From: Chloroflexota bacterium
GTDB taxonomy: Bacteria > Chloroflexota > Limnocylindria > QHBO01
Length of the DNA stretch: 17,310 bases
Assembly: GCA_029865285.1 (NCBI GenBank)
Contig: JAOUHE010000022.1
Coordinates: 1 to 17,310, forward strand
Direction of reading: 5' to 3'
The position numbers and the translations under genes were made by a program. Below, one piece after another: positions 15,707 to 17,310 of the stretch. The notes below the pieces were generated by a model. It was not told the origin of the DNA. It worked only from the letters and a program-made list of their open reading frames with translations, and ran no database searches. Each line of letters begins with the position of its first letter. Positions within the stretch are counted from its first letter, which is position 1.

Positions 15707-17305
15707 CTACATCCGGAAGACGCCGAACCGCGTCTCGGGAATCTCGGCGTTGAGGGCCGCGCTGATCCCCATGGCCAGCACTCGACGCGTGTCAATCGGG
15801 TCGATCACGCCGTCGTCCCACAGGCGGGCAGTCGAGTAGTAGGGAGAGCCCTGGCGCTCGTACTCGGCCAGCACACGCGCCTCGAAGGCGGCGCGCTCCT
15901 CGTCAGAGGCGAGGTCGCCACTCACGGTGGACAGGACGCGCGCGGCCTGCGCGCCGCCCATCACGCTGATGCGGGCGTTGGGCCACATCCACAGCTGGCG
16001 CGGCGAGTAGGCCCGGCCGGCCATGCCGTAGTTCCCCGCGCCGAACGAGCCGCCGATGATCACCGTGAACTTGGGCACCGCCGTGGTCGCCACCGCGGTC
16101 ACCAGCTTGGCGCCGTCCTTGGCGATTCCGCCGGCCTCGTACTCGCGCCCGACCATGAAGCCGGTGATGTTCTGCAGGAAGATCAGCGGGATCTTCCGCT
16201 GGCTCGCCAGCTCAACGAAGTGCGCGCCCTTGAGCGCAGAGCTGCTGAACAGGATCCCGTTGTTGGCCAGGATCCCGACCGGGTAGCCCTCGATTCGCGC
16301 GAATCCAGTGACCAGGGTCTCGCCGTAGCGCTCCTTGAACTCGTGGAACTCGCTTCCATCGACGAGACGGGCGATCACCTCGCGCACGTCGTAGGCGACT
16401 CTCGGGTCTGCCGGCACAACGCTGTACAGATCCCCCGGATCGACCGATGGCGCCGCCGGGTCGCTCTGCTCCCACGGCGGCTCCGGCTTGCGCCAGGCCA
16501 GGCTGCGCACGATCTCGCGACCGATGGCCAGCGCGTGCTCGTCGTCGAGCGCGTAGTGATCGGCCACGCCGCTGGTCACGGTGTGCACCTCCGCCCCGCC
16601 CAACTCCTCCGCGCTCACCTCCTCGCCGGTGGCCGCTTTCACCAGCGGCGGGCCGCCGAGGAAGATGGTGCCGGTGCCCTTGACGATCACCGTTTCGTCG
16701 GACATGGCCGGGACATAGGCGCCCCCGGCGGTGGAAGAGCCCATCACCAATGCGACCTGCGGGATGCCGCGGGCCGATAGCTGCGCCTGGTTGTAGAAGA
16801 TGCGGCCGAAGTGCTCGCGGTCGGGGAAGACCTCGTCCTGCAGGGGCAGGTATGCCCCGCCGCTGTCCACCAGGTAGAGGCACGGCAGCCGGTTCTCCAG
16901 GGCGATCTCCTGGGCGCGGAGGTGCTTCTTGACGGTCATCGGGAAGTAGGTGCCGCCCTTCACCGTGGCGTCGTTGGCCACGATCACGCACTCCACCCCC
17001 TCGACCAGGCCGATGCCGGTCACGATCCCGGCACCCGGGGCCTCGTCGCCGTACAGGCCCCCGGCGGCCAACGCAGACAGCTCGAGGAATGCGCTCCCCG
17101 GATCGATCAGCCGCTCGACGCGCTCGCGGACCGGCAGTTTGCCGCGCTCGCGGTGACGCGTAATCGATCGGTCGTCACCCGCCGCACCGCGTCCGGCGAC
17201 GACCTGCGTGCGAGCGCGAAGGTCGTCGACCAGGGCGCCCATCGCCGCGGCATTTGCCAGTGCGGCCGGAGTGGAAGGGTCGAGGTGGGAGCGAAGGACG
17301 GCCAT
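15707..17305 (-). CDS. liuB: Methylcrotonyl-CoA carboxylase carboxyltransferase (beta) subunit
   Basis: The 532-residue protein is a full-length acyl-CoA carboxylase beta subunit. Carboxyltransferase landmarks are seen: [20 protein letters not shown] (38-57), [27 protein letters not shown] (148-174), first oxyanion loop [15 protein letters not shown] (190-204), [49 protein letters not shown] (378-402), second loop [16 protein letters not shown] (418-433), [12 protein letters not shown], and the C-terminus TRFGVFRM. These sequences are characteristic of MCC rather than propionyl-CoA carboxylase. It transfers CO2 from carboxybiotin on the alpha subunit to 3-methylcrotonyl-CoA. The alpha gene is 3.3 kb away, so partners are not adjacent. 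Only 5 bases upstream of the ATG are in the window, so its promoter and likely neighbour (isovaleryl-CoA dehydrogenase in most liu clusters) cannot be seen. Confidence 0.94.
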   Translation of the reverse strand: MAVLRSHLDPSTPAALANAAAMGALVDDLRARTQVVAGRGAAGDDRSITRHRERGKLPVRERVERLIDPGSAFLELSALAAGGLYGDEAPGAGIVTGIGLVEGVECVIVANDATVKGGTYFPMTVKKHLRAQEIALENRLPCLYLVDSGGAYLPLQDEVFPDREHFGRIFYNQAQLSARGIPQVALVMGSSTAGGAYVPAMSDETVIVKGTGTIFLGGPPLVKAATGEEVSAEELGGAEVHTVTSGVADHYALDDEHALAIGREIVRSLAWRKPEPPWEQSDPAAPSVDPGDLYSVVPADPRVAYDVREVIARLVDGSEFHEFKERYGETLVTGFARIEGYPVGILANNGILFSSSALKGAHFVELASQRKIPLIFLQNITGFMVGREYEAGGIAKDGAKLVTAVATTAVPKFTVIIGGSFGAGNYGMAGRAYSPRQLWMWPNARISVMGGAQAARVLSTVSGDLASDEERAAFEARVLAEYERQGSPYYSTARLWDDGVIDPIDTRRVLAMGISAALNAEIPETRFGVFRM

Positions 17306-17310
17306 CTGCG

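Overview
The window is GC-rich and almost entirely coding, with gene gaps of at most about 70 bp. No RNA gene, insertion sequence, prophage or CRISPR array was seen, and no stretch over 300 bases lacks a gene. It looks like the chromosome of an aerobic, amino-acid-degrading bacterium. Gene content, codon use, the lipoprotein style and leaderless starts fit a high-GC Chloroflexota (a Limnocylindria-like lineage) or an actinobacterium. This placement is inference only.

Layout. 1-1940 (minus): a tyrosine-degradation pair, 4-hydroxyphenylpyruvate dioxygenase followed by a fumarylacetoacetase-family hydrolase that runs off the left edge. 1972-4766: housekeeping and salvage genes in alternating orientation (nucleoside phosphorylase, inositol-monophosphatase-family phosphatase, CoA-pyrophosphatase-type Nudix hydrolase, unknown 148-aa protein). 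4773-9436 (minus): nucleoside hydrolase followed by a complete ECF importer (S component, EcfT, two EcfA ATPases), with starts overlapping stops. 9467-13202 plus 15707-17305 (minus): leucine/isovalerate degradation, namely HMG-CoA lyase, biotin-carrying alpha subunit of methylcrotonyl-CoA carboxylase (MCC), methylglutaconyl-CoA hydratase, and the MCC beta subunit. Between the MCC beta gene and the rest lie an SseB-family gene (minus), a VOC/glyoxalase-like protein and a lipoprotein (both plus).

How they fit together. MCC alpha and beta carboxylate 3-methylcrotonyl-CoA, the hydratase makes HMG-CoA, and the lyase cleaves it to acetyl-CoA and acetoacetate. The tyrosine branch also ends in acetoacetate (plus fumarate), so both routes drain to the same product. 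The ECF importer with the nucleoside hydrolase looks like an uptake-and-cleave unit for a nucleoside-like compound.

Most notable: (1) the MCC alpha subunit carries an in-frame N-terminal excisionase/MerR-like helix-turn-helix; (2) the HMG-CoA lyase homologue has Ser where the family has its catalytic-loop Cys; (3) the ECF ATPase pair has lost three motif residues that would all map to the same composite ATP site; (4) genes that begin transcription units have TANNNT 6-7 nt before the start codon, whereas operon-internal genes mostly have Shine-Dalgarno sites; (5) EcfT appears to start at a CTG overlapping the upstream stop codon, with a strong ribosome binding site.
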